64,000 nt of DNA from Dechloromonas denitrificans (GTDB lineage Bacteria > Pseudomonadota > Gammaproteobacteria > Burkholderiales > Rhodocyclaceae): NCBI RefSeq assembly GCF_001551835.1, contig NZ_LODL01000035.1:422093-486092 (forward strand), given 5' to 3'. This document shows positions 8,372-15,935 of the stretch, piece after piece. Under the pieces are notes generated by a model. That model was not told the DNA's origin. It made no database searches and saw only the letters and a list, made by a program, of their open reading frames with translations. A program made the position numbers and the translations under genes. How positions within the stretch are numbered: the first letter of the stretch is position 1; every line of letters begins with the position of its first letter.

Positions 8372-9004
8372 ATGATAAACAAAAGCATTTTTGGCCATTT
8401 TTCACTGTTAACCGCAGCACTCGTGCTGGCATCGCTGGTCGGCTGCAAAGGCTCCGATAGCAAGCCGGACGATGGCAAACCGGCGGCAGCGGCCAAGCAA
8501 ACCTTCCAGCGCAGCGGCTATGCCTGCTGCAATCTGCATTACGAAGGCGACTGGATCAGCGATTCGAACCTTGCCCAATTGGCTTTCATCCCGGCCGGGA
8601 CGCCGATCAATGTCAAGAAGATCGATGGCTACCGGGCCTATGTCGAAGTCGATGGCAAGCCGATGCGCCTCGGCCACGACTATGGTCGGGCACAGGAAAC
8701 GACCGAACAGTGGGTCAGCAAGATCGTCGTCCTCGATGACCCGAAGGCCAGGATCGCCAAGTTCCCGCCGACCGTCCGCAAGGCGATCGAAGCCGGCAAG
8801 CTGATGAAGGGGATGACCAAGGAACAGGTCGTCATCGCGGTCGGGTATCCGCAGACCAATGAAAACCCGAATCTGGACGGTCCTTACTGGCGTTACTGGT
8901 GGTCGAGTTTTGGCCCCTATTACGTCTATTGGTCCGGCAACAAGGTCAGCAAGATCGACGGTCACTCGGAAACCGTCGGTTACATGACTTACAAAGGCAA
9001 ATAA
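8372..9004 (+). CDS. Lipoprotein with BamE/SmpA-like C-terminus
   Basis: A 210-residue secreted protein with a lipoprotein signal peptide (lipobox L-V-G-C). A double cysteine (YACCNLHY) follows an Ala/Lys-rich tether. The segment LMKGMTKEQVVIAVGYP resembles the start of BamE/SmpA-like domains. The ATG at 8372 has a G-rich ribosome-binding site and begins the signal peptide, so an earlier in-frame start was rejected. It sits between the radical SAM and halogenase-like genes. Function is unknown. Confidence 0.75.
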   Translation: MINKSIFGHFSLLTAALVLASLVGCKGSDSKPDDGKPAAAAKQTFQRSGYACCNLHYEGDWISDSNLAQLAFIPAGTPINVKKIDGYRAYVEVDGKPMRLGHDYGRAQETTEQWVSKIVVLDDPKARIAKFPPTVRKAIEAGKLMKGMTKEQVVIAVGYPQTNENPNLDGPYWRYWWSSFGPYYVYWSGNKVSKIDGHSETVGYMTYKGK

Positions 9005-9045
9005 TAATTCTTCGCCACCACAGAGAAACGAACAGGCTCTAACCC

Positions 9046-10380
9046 ATGGAACAGCAAGCGAAGAAAATTGAACGCCAGACATGCGATGTGCTGGTCATTG
9101 GCGGCGGCCCGGCCGGGACGACCGTCGCGCCGCTGCTGGCCGAAAAAGGCTACAAGGTGGTGCTGCTCGAAAAGGCGCGCCACCCGCGTTTCCATATCGG
9201 CGAATCGCTGCTGCCGGCCAACCTGCCGCTGTTTGAGCGGCTGGGCATCGCCGATCAGGTGAAGGCGATCGGCATGGAAAAATGGGGCGCCGAATTCGTT
9301 TCGCCGCAGCACGACATGTCCCAGACCTTTCATTTCGCCGATGCCTGGGACAAGTCGATGCCTCACGCCTACCAGGTCAAGCGCGCCGAGTTCGACACCA
9401 TCCTGATCCGTAATGCCGCGGACAAGGGCGTCGAGGTGCATGAAAACTGCAAGGCCAAGGCGGTTGATTTCCAGGCCGACGACACGGCCGTGGTTAGCGC
9501 CCAGCATGACGACGGCCGCAAAGTCGAATGGCAGGCCCGTTTCGTGGTCGATGCCTCGGGGCGCGACACTTTCCTGGCCAACCGTTTCCAGATCAAGCAC
9601 CGCAACCCGAAGCACAACAGTTCGGCGATCTACGGCCATTTCAGCGGCGCCAAGCGGCACGATGGCCAGGCTGAAGGCAATATCACCATTTTCTGGTTTG
9701 ACCATGGCTGGTTCTGGTTCATCCCGATGATGAACGACGTCACCAGCATCGGCATGGTGACTTGGCCGTACTACATGAAGACCATCGGCGAGCGCAGCCT
9801 GGAGCAGTTCCTGCGCGATGGCATCGCGATGTGCCCGGGGCTGGCCGAACGCTTGAAGGACGCGAAACTCGAAACCAAGGTCGAGGCGACCGGCAATTTC
9901 TCCTATGTCTCCGAACGCAATCACGGCGCCAACTACCTGCTGCTCGGCGACGCCTACGCCTTCATCGATCCGGTGTTTTCGTCCGGCGTGATGCTGGCGA
10001 TGAACAGCGGCGTGATCGGTGCCGAGGCGATCGATACCTGCCTGAAGACACCGGCCAAGGCGGCCGCCGCGCTGAAGCGTTTCGATGCATTGATGAAGCA
10101 CGGGCCGAAGGAGTTCTCCTGGTTCATCTACCGCGTTACCAACCCGATCATGCGCGACTTCTTCATGTACCCGAAGAACATTTTCCGGGTCAAGGAAGCG
10201 CTGCTCTCGGTGCTGGCCGGCGACATTTTCGGCAAGACACCGATCTGGCGTTCGATTTGGATGTTCAAGGTGCTTTACTACCTAGCCAACATCTTTCAGC
10301 CGAAGCGCGCCTTCATGGGCTGGAAGCGTCGGAATTTCAACATCCGTCCGGTCGACGTGCCGCCGGTCTATAACGCCTAG
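9046..10380 (+). CDS. FAD-dependent halogenase-like oxidoreductase of the pigment cluster
   Basis: A 444-residue flavoprotein of the tryptophan-halogenase / geranylgeranyl-reductase superfamily. It has the FAD-binding GGGPAG near residue 20, the HIGESLLP segment, the halogenase motif WxWxIP as W222-F-W-F-I-P227, and a lysine (K79) where the chloramine-forming lysine of flavin halogenases would align by eye. GDAYAFIDPVFSSG binds the flavin phosphate region. Xanthomonadins are halogenated aryl polyenes, so halogenation of the polyene head is plausible; ring hydroxylation is the alternative. Confidence 0.8.
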   Translation: MEQQAKKIERQTCDVLVIGGGPAGTTVAPLLAEKGYKVVLLEKARHPRFHIGESLLPANLPLFERLGIADQVKAIGMEKWGAEFVSPQHDMSQTFHFADAWDKSMPHAYQVKRAEFDTILIRNAADKGVEVHENCKAKAVDFQADDTAVVSAQHDDGRKVEWQARFVVDASGRDTFLANRFQIKHRNPKHNSSAIYGHFSGAKRHDGQAEGNITIFWFDHGWFWFIPMMNDVTSIGMVTWPYYMKTIGERSLEQFLRDGIAMCPGLAERLKDAKLETKVEATGNFSYVSERNHGANYLLLGDAYAFIDPVFSSGVMLAMNSGVIGAEAIDTCLKTPAKAAAALKRFDALMKHGPKEFSWFIYRVTNPIMRDFFMYPKNIFRVKEALLSVLAGDIFGKTPIWRSIWMFKVLYYLANIFQPKRAFMGWKRRNFNIRPVDVPPVYNA

Positions 10381-11408
10381 TGAATCTCCAGCTTTTTTCC
10401 GATCTGCCGCTGGCCGATCTGCCCGATGCCGTTGCCGGCGGGGCGGATCGGGTGCTGGGCGGTGCCCGGCTCGGTCAGGCCAGCCCCGGGCTGGCCCCCG
10501 GCTGGCCGGTGCAGGCCATTGCCGCGCCGCTGCTCGGCAAGCCCGACGACAGCCTGCAGGAAATCTGGCGTTGCGATGCCGCCTGCGCGGCCGGCGAAAG
10601 CGAGGGCATCCGCTGGCGGCGGGCCGGTAATCTGCTGTACGGCGTGATCGAACTGGCGGAAGCCGATTTTTCGCCGACCCCGGTGGTTTCCGCCTTGCAG
10701 GCAGCCAGTGCCGAAGCCTACCGGCGCATTTTCCGGCTGCTCGATGCGCAGCGCCTGCCCAATCTGTGGCGGGTCTGGAATTATCTGGCCGGGATCAACC
10801 AGGAGGTCGATGGCCTGGAGCGCTACCGCCAGTTCAACATCGGCCGTCAGGACGCCTTCCTCGAATTCCGGCGCGGCGCCACCGGCAACGTACCGGCCGC
10901 CTGTGCCCTCGGTGTCGCCGAGGGGCCGCTGAGCATTGCCTTCATGGCCGGCGATACGCCGGCGGTGCCGGTCGAGAATCCGCGCCAGGTCAGCGCCTAC
11001 AACTACCCGGCCGAATACGGTCCGCGCAGCCCGACCTTCTCGCGGGCGGCGCTGGTCTATCTGCCGGGTCAGGAAATCCTGTTCATTTCCGGCACGGCGA
11101 GCATCGTCGGGCACCGTACCGTGCATCCGGACGATGTTGTCGGCCAGTGTCGCGAGTCGCTGGCCAACGTTGCGGCTGTGGTCGCCGAGGCCAACCGGCT
11201 GGCGCGAACGACGGCCTACGGGCTGGACGAGTTGTCCTATCGGGTCTATGTCCGCCAGGCCGAGGATTTTCCGCTGGTGCGCGAAACGCTGGCCGGGCTG
11301 ATCGGCGACACGGTCGAGATTGTCTATGTCCAGGCCGATATCTGCCGGCACGACCTGTTGCTGGAAATCGAGGCGATGGCCTCGCACACTCTGGAGACTT
11401 GCGCATGA
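10380..11408 (+). CDS. XanB2/FkbO-type chorismatase (hydroxybenzoate synthase)
   Basis: Chorismatases cleave chorismate to pyruvate plus hydroxybenzoate (XanB2, Hyg5) or a dihydroxycyclohexadiene acid (FkbO). The 342-residue product has the family YNYPAEYGPRSPTFSRA segment, FISGTASIVGH and a C-terminal DIC322RHDLLLEIE stretch. The cysteine there may be the residue separating 3-hydroxybenzoate synthases from FkbO types; an alignment is needed to confirm. GTG start overlaps the halogenase stop by one base. It would supply the aryl starter for the AMP-ligase encoded at 33047-34390. Confidence 0.88.
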   Translation: MNLQLFSDLPLADLPDAVAGGADRVLGGARLGQASPGLAPGWPVQAIAAPLLGKPDDSLQEIWRCDAACAAGESEGIRWRRAGNLLYGVIELAEADFSPTPVVSALQAASAEAYRRIFRLLDAQRLPNLWRVWNYLAGINQEVDGLERYRQFNIGRQDAFLEFRRGATGNVPAACALGVAEGPLSIAFMAGDTPAVPVENPRQVSAYNYPAEYGPRSPTFSRAALVYLPGQEILFISGTASIVGHRTVHPDDVVGQCRESLANVAAVVAEANRLARTTAYGLDELSYRVYVRQAEDFPLVRETLAGLIGDTVEIVYVQADICRHDLLLEIEAMASHTLETCA

Positions 11409-12250
11409 ATGCGGCCGGCAAAACCCTGGTGGCCATGCTGGCCGGCCTTGCCCTGATGCCAAACGCGGTACGCGCCGAGCAGCAGGAAAAGCCGCTCTGG
11501 GAAGTCGGGGCCGGAGTGGCTGCCTTCAGCTTTCCCGCCTATCGCGGTTCGGACCAGACCAATAATTTCCTGCTGCCGGTGCCGCTGGTCACCTATCACG
11601 GCGACTTCTTCAAGGCCGACCGGCACGGCATTCGCGGCAGTTTCTTCGATTCCGACCGGGTCGACCTGACGGTTAGCCTGGCCCTGTCGCCGCCGGCGAG
11701 CAGCGAGGATATCAAGGCCCGCAGTGGCATGAAGGACATCGAAGGCACCTTCGAAATCGGGCCGCAGATGGACTTCACCTTCTGGCGCTCGGAAAATCGG
11801 GCCCGCTTCGTCAAGCTGCTGATGCCGCTGCGTGCCGCCTTCACGGTCGAGAGTTCGCCCAAGGACATCGGCTGGGTGTTCCATCCCAAGCTGAACATGG
11901 ACATCACCGACCTGCCGAACATGCCGGGCTGGAACCTCGGCCTGCTGGCCGGCCCGCTGTTCGGCGACAAGCGCCAGCACGCCTACTACTATTCGGTCGA
12001 TCCGCAATACGCGACGGCCAGCCGCCCGGCCTACGAGGCCAAGGCCGGCTATGCCGGCATGCAGTACCTGGTCGGCCTGTCCAAGCGCTTTCCGAAATTC
12101 TGGGTCGGCAGCTTCGTCCGCTACGACAACCTGAGCGGCGCCACCTTCGAGGACAGCCCGCTGGTCCGCCAGAAGGACTATTTTGCGGCCGGCCTGGCCA
12201 TTTCCTGGATCATCAGCGAGTCGTCCACCCGTGTGATGGTCAATGACTGA
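11405..12250 (+). CDS. MipA/OmpV-family outer membrane protein
   Basis: A 281-residue beta-barrel-type protein with a signal peptide ending ALMPNAVRAEQ. An N-terminal EVGAGVAAFSFPAYRGSDQ matches the start of MipA/OmpV barrels, and the C-terminal strand is aromatic-rich. MipA-type proteins are outer-membrane scaffolds or porins. The start overlaps the chorismatase stop (ATGA), so they are co-translated. In this cluster it may help place or export the pigment in the outer membrane, which is an inference. Confidence 0.82.
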   Translation: MNAAGKTLVAMLAGLALMPNAVRAEQQEKPLWEVGAGVAAFSFPAYRGSDQTNNFLLPVPLVTYHGDFFKADRHGIRGSFFDSDRVDLTVSLALSPPASSEDIKARSGMKDIEGTFEIGPQMDFTFWRSENRARFVKLLMPLRAAFTVESSPKDIGWVFHPKLNMDITDLPNMPGWNLGLLAGPLFGDKRQHAYYYSVDPQYATASRPAYEAKAGYAGMQYLVGLSKRFPKFWVGSFVRYDNLSGATFEDSPLVRQKDYFAAGLAISWIISESSTRVMVND

Positions 12251-13031
12251 GTTGCGGCGGCCGGGCAATCCCTGGTGGATTACCTATGAATATGGCGCCA
12301 TGCTGCTCGGCCTCGGCACGTTGGCCCTGCTCTGCCTGAGCTGGTTGCCCTTCGCTCTGCTCCTTTACCCGCTGCTGCCGCGCCGGCTCGGCCAGGCGCT
12401 CGGCCGGGCGACGATTTCATTCGGTTTCCGCCTCTATTTGCGCATCCTGACACTGTTTTGCGGCTGCCGCTTCGATCTGTCGGCACTCGACCAGCTGCGC
12501 GACGACGGGCCGCTGATCCTTGCTGCCAACCACCCTTCCCTGCTCGACGCCGTGCTGATCGTTTCGCGGCTGCCCAACGTCGTCTGCGTCATGAAGGCGG
12601 CGTTGATGGACAACCTGCTGTTCGGCGCGGCGGCGCGGCTGGCCCGCTACATCCGCAACAATGCGCCGCTCGAAATGATCCTCGGCGCGCGTGAGGAACT
12701 GCAGGCCGGGGCACAACTGCTGATCTTTCCCGAAGGGACGCGCACCGCCAATTTCCCGCTCGACGCCTGTTCGCCGAGCGTCGGCCTGATTGCCGGGCGC
12801 AGCAAGGTGCCGGTGCAGACGCTGCTGATCGAGTTTTCCACCCCTTACCTGGGCAAGGCCTGGCCGCTGTTTCGCCGGCCGACCCTGCCCCTGCACGTGC
12901 GCATCCGGCTCGGCCGGCGTTTCCCGCCCGCCGCCAATGCCCAGGCCCTGGCCGGCGAACTGGAAGCCTACCTGCGTCACGAGCTGGAAAATGCCCCGCC
13001 CACCATGTCGACCGCAGCTGTCCTTGCCTGA
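12243..13031 (+). CDS. PlsC-type 1-acylglycerol-phosphate acyltransferase family protein
   Basis: A 262-residue membrane acyltransferase. The catalytic H-x4-D motif appears as NHPSLLD and the phosphate/substrate motif as FPEGTRT, both in normal order after N-terminal hydrophobic helices. It overlaps the preceding porin gene by 8 bases. Acyltransferases of this type recur in aryl-polyene clusters and probably acylate the lipid or glycan carrying the polyene. Substrate is not predictable. Confidence 0.87.
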   Translation: MTELRRPGNPWWITYEYGAMLLGLGTLALLCLSWLPFALLLYPLLPRRLGQALGRATISFGFRLYLRILTLFCGCRFDLSALDQLRDDGPLILAANHPSLLDAVLIVSRLPNVVCVMKAALMDNLLFGAAARLARYIRNNAPLEMILGAREELQAGAQLLIFPEGTRTANFPLDACSPSVGLIAGRSKVPVQTLLIEFSTPYLGKAWPLFRRPTLPLHVRIRLGRRFPPAANAQALAGELEAYLRHELENAPPTMSTAAVLA

Positions 13032-13040
13032 CCTCATTTG

Positions 13041-13805
13041 ATGCCCGAAACCTCCGCCACCCACCTCGTTCTGATTCCCAGCTACAACCCGGGGCCGAAA
13101 GTGCTCGCCACGGTACGCGCGGCGCGGGCGCAATGGACGCCGGTCTGGGTCGTGGTCGATGGCAGTACCGACGGCAGCGCCGCCCAGTTGCAGGCGCTGG
13201 CCGCCGAGGATGCCGGCTTGCGGGTCATCGTGTTGCCGGAAAATCGCGGCAAGGGTGCCGCCGTGCTCGAAGGCATCACGCAGGCGGCCGCCGCCGGCTT
13301 CACGCATGCGCTGACCATGGATTCCGACGGCCAGCATCCGGCCGAGCTGATTCCGGCCTTCATGGCCGCCTCGCAGGCGCAGCCGGCGACGATGGTGCTC
13401 GGCAAGCCGGTTTTCGCGGCCGATGCGCCGGCGCTGCGTGTCAATGGCCGCAAGGTGTCGAATGGCTGGGCCAACCTCGAAACGCTGTGGATGGGCATCG
13501 GTGATTCGCTGTACGGTTTCCGCGTCTATCCGATCGCCCCGCTGCGGGACATCATGCAGCGCAACCGTTTCATGCGCCGTTTCGATTTCGATCCGGAAGC
13601 GGTGGTCCGCCTGTGCTGGGCCGGCGTCAGGCCGCTCAACATCGACGCACCGGTGCGCTATTTCCGGGCCGATGAAGGCGGTGTATCGCACTTTCGCTAC
13701 CTGCGCGACAATACGCTCTTAACCTGGATGCATACCCGGCTCTTTCTCGGCTTCCTGGTCCGCCTGCCAGTGCTGCTCTGGCGCCGCCTGCAATCAACCA
13801 CCTGA
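13041..13805 (+). CDS. Family 2 glycosyltransferase
   Basis: A 254-residue GT2 enzyme. It shows the start IPSYNPG, the VVVDGSTDGS loop, ENRGKGAAV, the metal-binding MDSDGQHP, and a C-terminal hydrophobic segment that may sit at the membrane. ATG 13041 is preferred to a TTG three bases earlier. It lies 9 bases after the acyltransferase in the same operon. It likely adds a sugar to the polyene's lipid anchor. Confidence 0.87.
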   Translation: MPETSATHLVLIPSYNPGPKVLATVRAARAQWTPVWVVVDGSTDGSAAQLQALAAEDAGLRVIVLPENRGKGAAVLEGITQAAAAGFTHALTMDSDGQHPAELIPAFMAASQAQPATMVLGKPVFAADAPALRVNGRKVSNGWANLETLWMGIGDSLYGFRVYPIAPLRDIMQRNRFMRRFDFDPEAVVRLCWAGVRPLNIDAPVRYFRADEGGVSHFRYLRDNTLLTWMHTRLFLGFLVRLPVLLWRRLQSTT

Positions 13806-13816
13806 ATGCTGAAGAC

Positions 13817-14575
13817 ATGAGCGATTCCTCCAGCCGCGCCGCGGCCATCAAATCCGATCCCCGCCTGCAAGCCTATTTCGACGGCGAGGATGAGCGACGG
13901 GCGGCGACCCGTGCCATGTTCGACCAGGCGGCCGGCGGCTATGACCAGGCCGAGCGGATCACGGCGCTGGGCAGCGGCGCCTGGTACCGGCGCGATGTGC
14001 TGCGCCGCAACGGCTTGAGCAAGGGCATGACGCTGCTCGACGTCGCCGCCGGCACCGGCCTGGTGGCCGCCGAAGGGCAGCGCCTGATCGGGCCGGAAGG
14101 CCGCCTGCTCGCCCTCGACCCGTCGCCCGGCATGCTCGCCGAGCTGCGCAAGAAGCTCGATGTCGAAACCATCGAGGCCTACGCCGAGTCGATTCCGCTG
14201 CCCGACAATCATGTCGATTTCGTCTCGATGGGCTACGCGCTGCGCCATGTCGGCGATCTCGACCTCGCCTTCGGCGAATATCACCGCGTGCTGCGTCCGG
14301 GCGGCCGGGCCTGCATTATGGAAATCAGCCGGCCGCAGAGCCGCCTTGGCCGCCTGGGGCTGCGCGCCTACATCGGCGGGGTGGTCCCCTTCCTGGCCCG
14401 GCTGACGCGCAGCCAGGCCGACGTCAAGCTGCTCTGGGAGTACTACGGCGACACCATCGAGCTGGCCATCGAGCCGGAACGCATCCTCGACGCCATGCGC
14501 CGGGCCGGTTTCGTCGATGTCGAGTGCTCGGTGACCTTCGGCGTCTTCCGCGAATACCTCGGCCGCAAGGCCTGA
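13817..14575 (+). CDS. SAM-dependent methyltransferase (UbiE-like)
   Basis: A 252-residue class I methyltransferase with motif I LLDVAAGTGLVA, motif II-like ALDPSPGML and post-I VDFVSMGYALRHV. It most resembles the UbiE/COQ5 group, but the long N-terminal segment and cluster position argue against it being the respiratory-quinone enzyme. Aryl-polyene head groups are often methylated, so ring C- or O-methylation is the leading inference. A dispersed intergenic repeat begins 4 bases after the stop. Confidence 0.83.
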   Translation: MSDSSSRAAAIKSDPRLQAYFDGEDERRAATRAMFDQAAGGYDQAERITALGSGAWYRRDVLRRNGLSKGMTLLDVAAGTGLVAAEGQRLIGPEGRLLALDPSPGMLAELRKKLDVETIEAYAESIPLPDNHVDFVSMGYALRHVGDLDLAFGEYHRVLRPGGRACIMEISRPQSRLGRLGLRAYIGGVVPFLARLTRSQADVKLLWEYYGDTIELAIEPERILDAMRRAGFVDVECSVTFGVFREYLGRKA

Positions 14576-14578
14576 GCA

Positions 14579-14612
14579 TTTTTGCCCTTTTTCAGGTGTT
14601 GACCGCCGGAGT
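14579..14612 (+). repeat. 34-base dispersed intergenic repeat, copy 1
   Basis: It starts TTTTTGCC, has a second T-run and ends GACCGCCGGAGT. About 27 of 34 positions match the copy at 43116-43149. It lies immediately after a stop codon. It resembles a small REP-like or 3'-UTR element. Confidence 0.5.
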
Positions 14613-14624
14613 CCATATTTTTCG

Positions 14625-15824
14625 ATGAATACCACCGAAATCTTCCTGATCGCGATGACGATCATCTTCACCGTGCCCTACCTGATCTGGCGGCTCGGCA
14701 AGACCGACTATTACGCGCCGCTGGTCGTCGTCCAGATCATCACCGGCATCCTGCTCGGGCCGGGCGTGCTCGGCCGCGCCTTCCCCGATTACTACAGTTT
14801 CGTCTTCACGCCGGCGGTGATCCAGTCGCTGAACGGCATTGCCTGGTGGGCGGTGATGCTGTTCGTGATGATCGCCGGCATCGAACTCGACCTCAAGAAA
14901 GCCTGGGCCCATCGCCGGGAGAGCTCGATCACCGCCGGCCTGGCACTCGGCATGCCGTTGCTTTTCGGCTGTGGCGCCGCCGGCGTCCTGCTCCTGAACG
15001 ACGGCTGGATGGGGCCGCGGGCGCTGACCTGGCAATTCGTGCTCGGCGTCGGCATGGCCTGTGCGGTGACCGCGCTGCCGATCCTGATCCTGCTGATGGA
15101 AAAGCTCGAAGTACTGCGCCAGCCGATCGGTCAACGCATCCTGCGCTACGCCAGCCTCGACGACATCGCGATCTGGGGCGTGCTGGCGCTGATCCTGATG
15201 GACTGGGAGCGGATCGGTCGCCAGGGCGCCTTCCTCGTCGCCTTCGCGGTCGCCGCCTGGCTGTTCCATCACCTGATGCAGCGCCTGGCCGAGCGCGACC
15301 GCTGGTACGTCGCCCTGATCTGGCTGGCCGTGGTTTCCTTCGGGGCCGACTGGGCCGGCCTGCACTTCATGGTCGGCGCCTTCCTGGCCGGGGCGAGCAT
15401 GGAAGCCGAGTGGTTCAATCAGGAAAAGATGGACCAGCTGCGCCACCACGTACTGCTCGTCATCATGCCGGTCTTCTTCCTGAGTACCGGCCTGCGCACC
15501 AACTGGGCGCTCGGCGGCGAAGCGGTCTTCGTCGGCGCGGCACTGCTGCTGCTCGCCTCGATCGCCGGCAAGCTGCTCGGCGTCCGGCTGGCCGGCCGCA
15601 TCCTGAACTGGGCGCCGGGCGAAGCAAGCATCATCGGCTGGCTGCTGCAGACCAAGGCGCTGATCATGATCATTTTCGCCAACATCCTGCTCGACAAGCA
15701 GATCATCACCAGCGAAGCCTTCACCGCGCTGCTGCTGATGGCGGTGGTCAGCACCATGCTGACCGTGCCGGTGGTGGCGCCGAAACTGGCCCGGCTGAAG
15801 GAACTGATCTTCCGGACTAGCTGA
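14625..15824 (+). CDS. CPA2-family cation/proton antiporter
   Basis: A 399-residue integral membrane protein with about 12 helices and the Kef/NhaS-type repeats (IITGILLGPGVLG, MLFVMIAGIELDLKKAW, MVGAFLAGASM). It lacks the C-terminal TrkA-N nucleotide-binding domain of Kef channels, so it is a short sodium or potassium/proton antiporter. It follows the pigment genes on the same strand after 49 bases and may be a rider rather than a pathway gene. Confidence 0.88.
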   Translation: MNTTEIFLIAMTIIFTVPYLIWRLGKTDYYAPLVVVQIITGILLGPGVLGRAFPDYYSFVFTPAVIQSLNGIAWWAVMLFVMIAGIELDLKKAWAHRRESSITAGLALGMPLLFGCGAAGVLLLNDGWMGPRALTWQFVLGVGMACAVTALPILILLMEKLEVLRQPIGQRILRYASLDDIAIWGVLALILMDWERIGRQGAFLVAFAVAAWLFHHLMQRLAERDRWYVALIWLAVVSFGADWAGLHFMVGAFLAGASMEAEWFNQEKMDQLRHHVLLVIMPVFFLSTGLRTNWALGGEAVFVGAALLLLASIAGKLLGVRLAGRILNWAPGEASIIGWLLQTKALIMIIFANILLDKQIITSEAFTALLLMAVVSTMLTVPVVAPKLARLKELIFRTS

Positions 15825-15854
15825 GGCTTTTGGGGGCGGTTTCCGACCAATTCG

Positions 15855-15891
15855 ACCTGCCGTTTAGGCCATCAAGGACTGAACGGCAGGT
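15855..15891. repeat. 10-bp inverted repeat with 17-base loop
   Basis: ACCTGCCGTT (15855-15864) pairs perfectly with AACGGCAGGT (15882-15891). It lies in the 111-base gap between the antiporter and the restriction locus, so it could be a terminator-like structure or a boundary mark of the inserted locus. No T-run follows. Confidence 0.45.
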
Positions 15892-15935
15892 AACAACGAT
15901 AAAATCGGCGCTGTTTTCCAGGCCAGCGAATCCGA

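Noticed and set aside
10766..11404. N-terminal extension in frame with the MipA-type gene
   Set aside because: It lies inside the chorismatase gene and lacks homology; the signal peptide begins at 11405.
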